Part shown: piece after piece, positions 63,332 through 64,000 of the stretch
How the letters are laid out: each line of letters opens with the position of its first letter
Numbering within the stretch: the first letter of the stretch is position 1
Assembly (NCBI RefSeq): GCF_007993755.1
Contig: NZ_CP042467.1
Coordinates: forward strand, 2,504,001-2,568,000
Direction of reading: 5' to 3'
Length of the DNA stretch: 64,000 nt
Origin: Microvenator marinus
GTDB lineage: Bacteria > Myxococcota_A > Bradymonadia > Bradymonadales > Bradymonadaceae
The notes under the pieces: model-generated
Databases searched by the model: none
Seen by the model: the letters and a program-made list of their open reading frames with translations, nothing else
Told to the model about the DNA's origin: nothing
Program-made: the position numbers and the translations under genes

Positions 63332-64000
63332 TCAATCACTGATTAGCTGGACAATCTCGGTGAATGGGTCTCCGAAATCCGCGTCGCAAATCAAACCCCG
63401 CAAGGGGGTCGAAGGATCGTTTTCTGGTGCTTGAGGATAGTGTTGGCCCACTGGAAAGGTGCGCAGAAAGGCCTCGTATCGGTCGCCGGATTTTGCGGAT
63501 CCATGTTGAGTAAGACAGGTAGGCGTGATTAGCGGTTCGTCTGTTGCTCCACAGTTTTCCGGAACTTCTCCGGTGTAGGGCCCATGAACGCCGTGAAACG
63601 ATGCCACAAAGATGTCCGCCGGCCCGAGGCTTCGTGCCTTTGATGCCGTCAGATTTGCCACGAATTGATCGCTGAGTGTTTGGACTGGAATCAACGGTGA
63701 AGTGGCTTCCGTACCCGGTTTGGCGGCGAAGGCGCATACTTGATCACCGCAGCCATTGACGATGAGTTGGGGGCGATTCGGGTCACTCACTTCGGTGACA
63801 TTTCGAGCCCCTTCGTGCGAACAGTCGTTCTCGTCGGACACGAAGATCACAGCAAACTCGGCGCCATGCCTGATGAATCCGTGATTCGGTGCCGACGTAT
63901 CCAAAGTAGTGCCCTCGGGCGCGTTCAAGGGTCCACCAGTGTTTGCGGGTGAAACAGCCTCAACGGCCGCGATTAAGCCCGTTTCAATTCGGACACCACG
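63332..64000 (-). CDS. VWA-like secreted protein (partial, 5' end outside window)
   Basis: The frame is open from the right edge to a stop at 63332 (222 visible codons). The visible part has AEFAVIFVSDENDCSHEG, a strand-turn motif common in the VWA-type lipoproteins of Myxococcota, and cysteine pairs (NGCGDQVCAF, NCGATDE, LICDADFG). It ends with DPFTEIVQLISD. The preceding residues RGVRIETGLIAAVEAVSPAN look like the helix before it. The domain's N-terminal part, with any MIDAS motif, lies beyond the window. It is convergent with the small cysteine-rich lipoprotein. Confidence 0.7.
   Translation of the reverse strand, partial: RGVRIETGLIAAVEAVSPANTGGPLNAPEGTTLDTSAPNHGFIRHGAEFAVIFVSDENDCSHEGARNVTEVSDPNRPQLIVNGCGDQVCAFAAKPGTEATSPLIPVQTLSDQFVANLTASKARSLGPADIFVASFHGVHGPYTGEVPENCGATDEPLITPTCLTQHGSAKSGDRYEAFLRTFPVGQHYPQAPENDPSTPLRGLICDADFGDPFTEIVQLISD

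Overview
The window is a gene-dense (about 56% GC by eye) chromosomal segment of a Gram-negative bacterium, most likely in or near Myxococcota, and perhaps the Bradymonadales. I base this on several traits. There are many lipoproteins with Asn/Thr- or Asp/Met/Pro-rich linkers after the lipobox. There are myxobacterial-type cysteine-rich repeats, two MYXO-CTERM-like C-terminal tails, and an MXAN_6640-like secreted metalloprotease. Tandem Hanks-type kinases and enhancer-binding proteins with FHA or GAF-like sensors also fit. The assignment is inferred from gene content, not from a marker-gene tree. No phage, IS element, CRISPR array or rRNA was seen.

Layout. 1-2529 (-): the start of a TonB-dependent receptor with a TPR/PEGA N-terminal extension, cut by the left edge. 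2699-3904 (+): rpmB, a 39-residue membrane peptide and a TauE/SafE permease. 3966-9320 (-): a 1784-residue modular lipoprotein. 9635-16672 (+): a four-gene run with two Ser/Thr kinases (one fused to an AAA ATPase and TPR region), an AHSA1-like protein and a membrane protein. 16763-28281: mixed surface and redox genes, namely an RCC1 propeller lipoprotein, FKBP, a membrane-fused spermidine-synthase-like protein, a di-haem peroxidase, a temptin-like cysteine-rich protein, Hsp20, an EAL phosphodiesterase and two lipoproteins. 28381-35336 (-): a proteostasis block, tig-clpP-clpX-lon, flanked on both sides by tRNA genes (His, Arg, Leu upstream; Val, Asp, Asp downstream).

35503-44186 (+): a penicillin-acylase-family lipoprotein with a partner lipoprotein. 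These are followed by a translationally coupled set: FHA/sigma-54 activator, dolichol-phosphate-mannose-synthase-like transferase, MurJ flippase and AmpG-like transporter. This set suggests regulated envelope precursor handling. 44187-56649 (-): a second sigma-54 activator, a small HTH protein with an overlapping reading frame, and a coupled set of acetyl-CoA synthetase, endonuclease/phosphatase lipoprotein and MXAN_6640-like protease. Then come an epimerase-like protein, an acyltransferase and a 1205-residue zinc protease. 56761-64000: a small membrane protein, a protein with a perfect heptad repeat, an AidB-like acyl-CoA dehydrogenase, a DUF4143 ATPase preceded by 23-bp tandem repeats, and two VWA-type or VWA-like secreted proteins, the last cut by the right edge.

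No single locus stands out as a clearly new defence or mobile system. The best leads are: the temptin-like/CxxCH protein beside a di-haem peroxidase; the modular lipoprotein with alternating cysteine and beta-sandwich units; a trigger factor with a SAP-like tail; the 23-bp repeat array before the DUF4143 ATPase; the HTH gene with a protein-like overlapping frame; and the GAAA-capped hairpins between tRNA genes.
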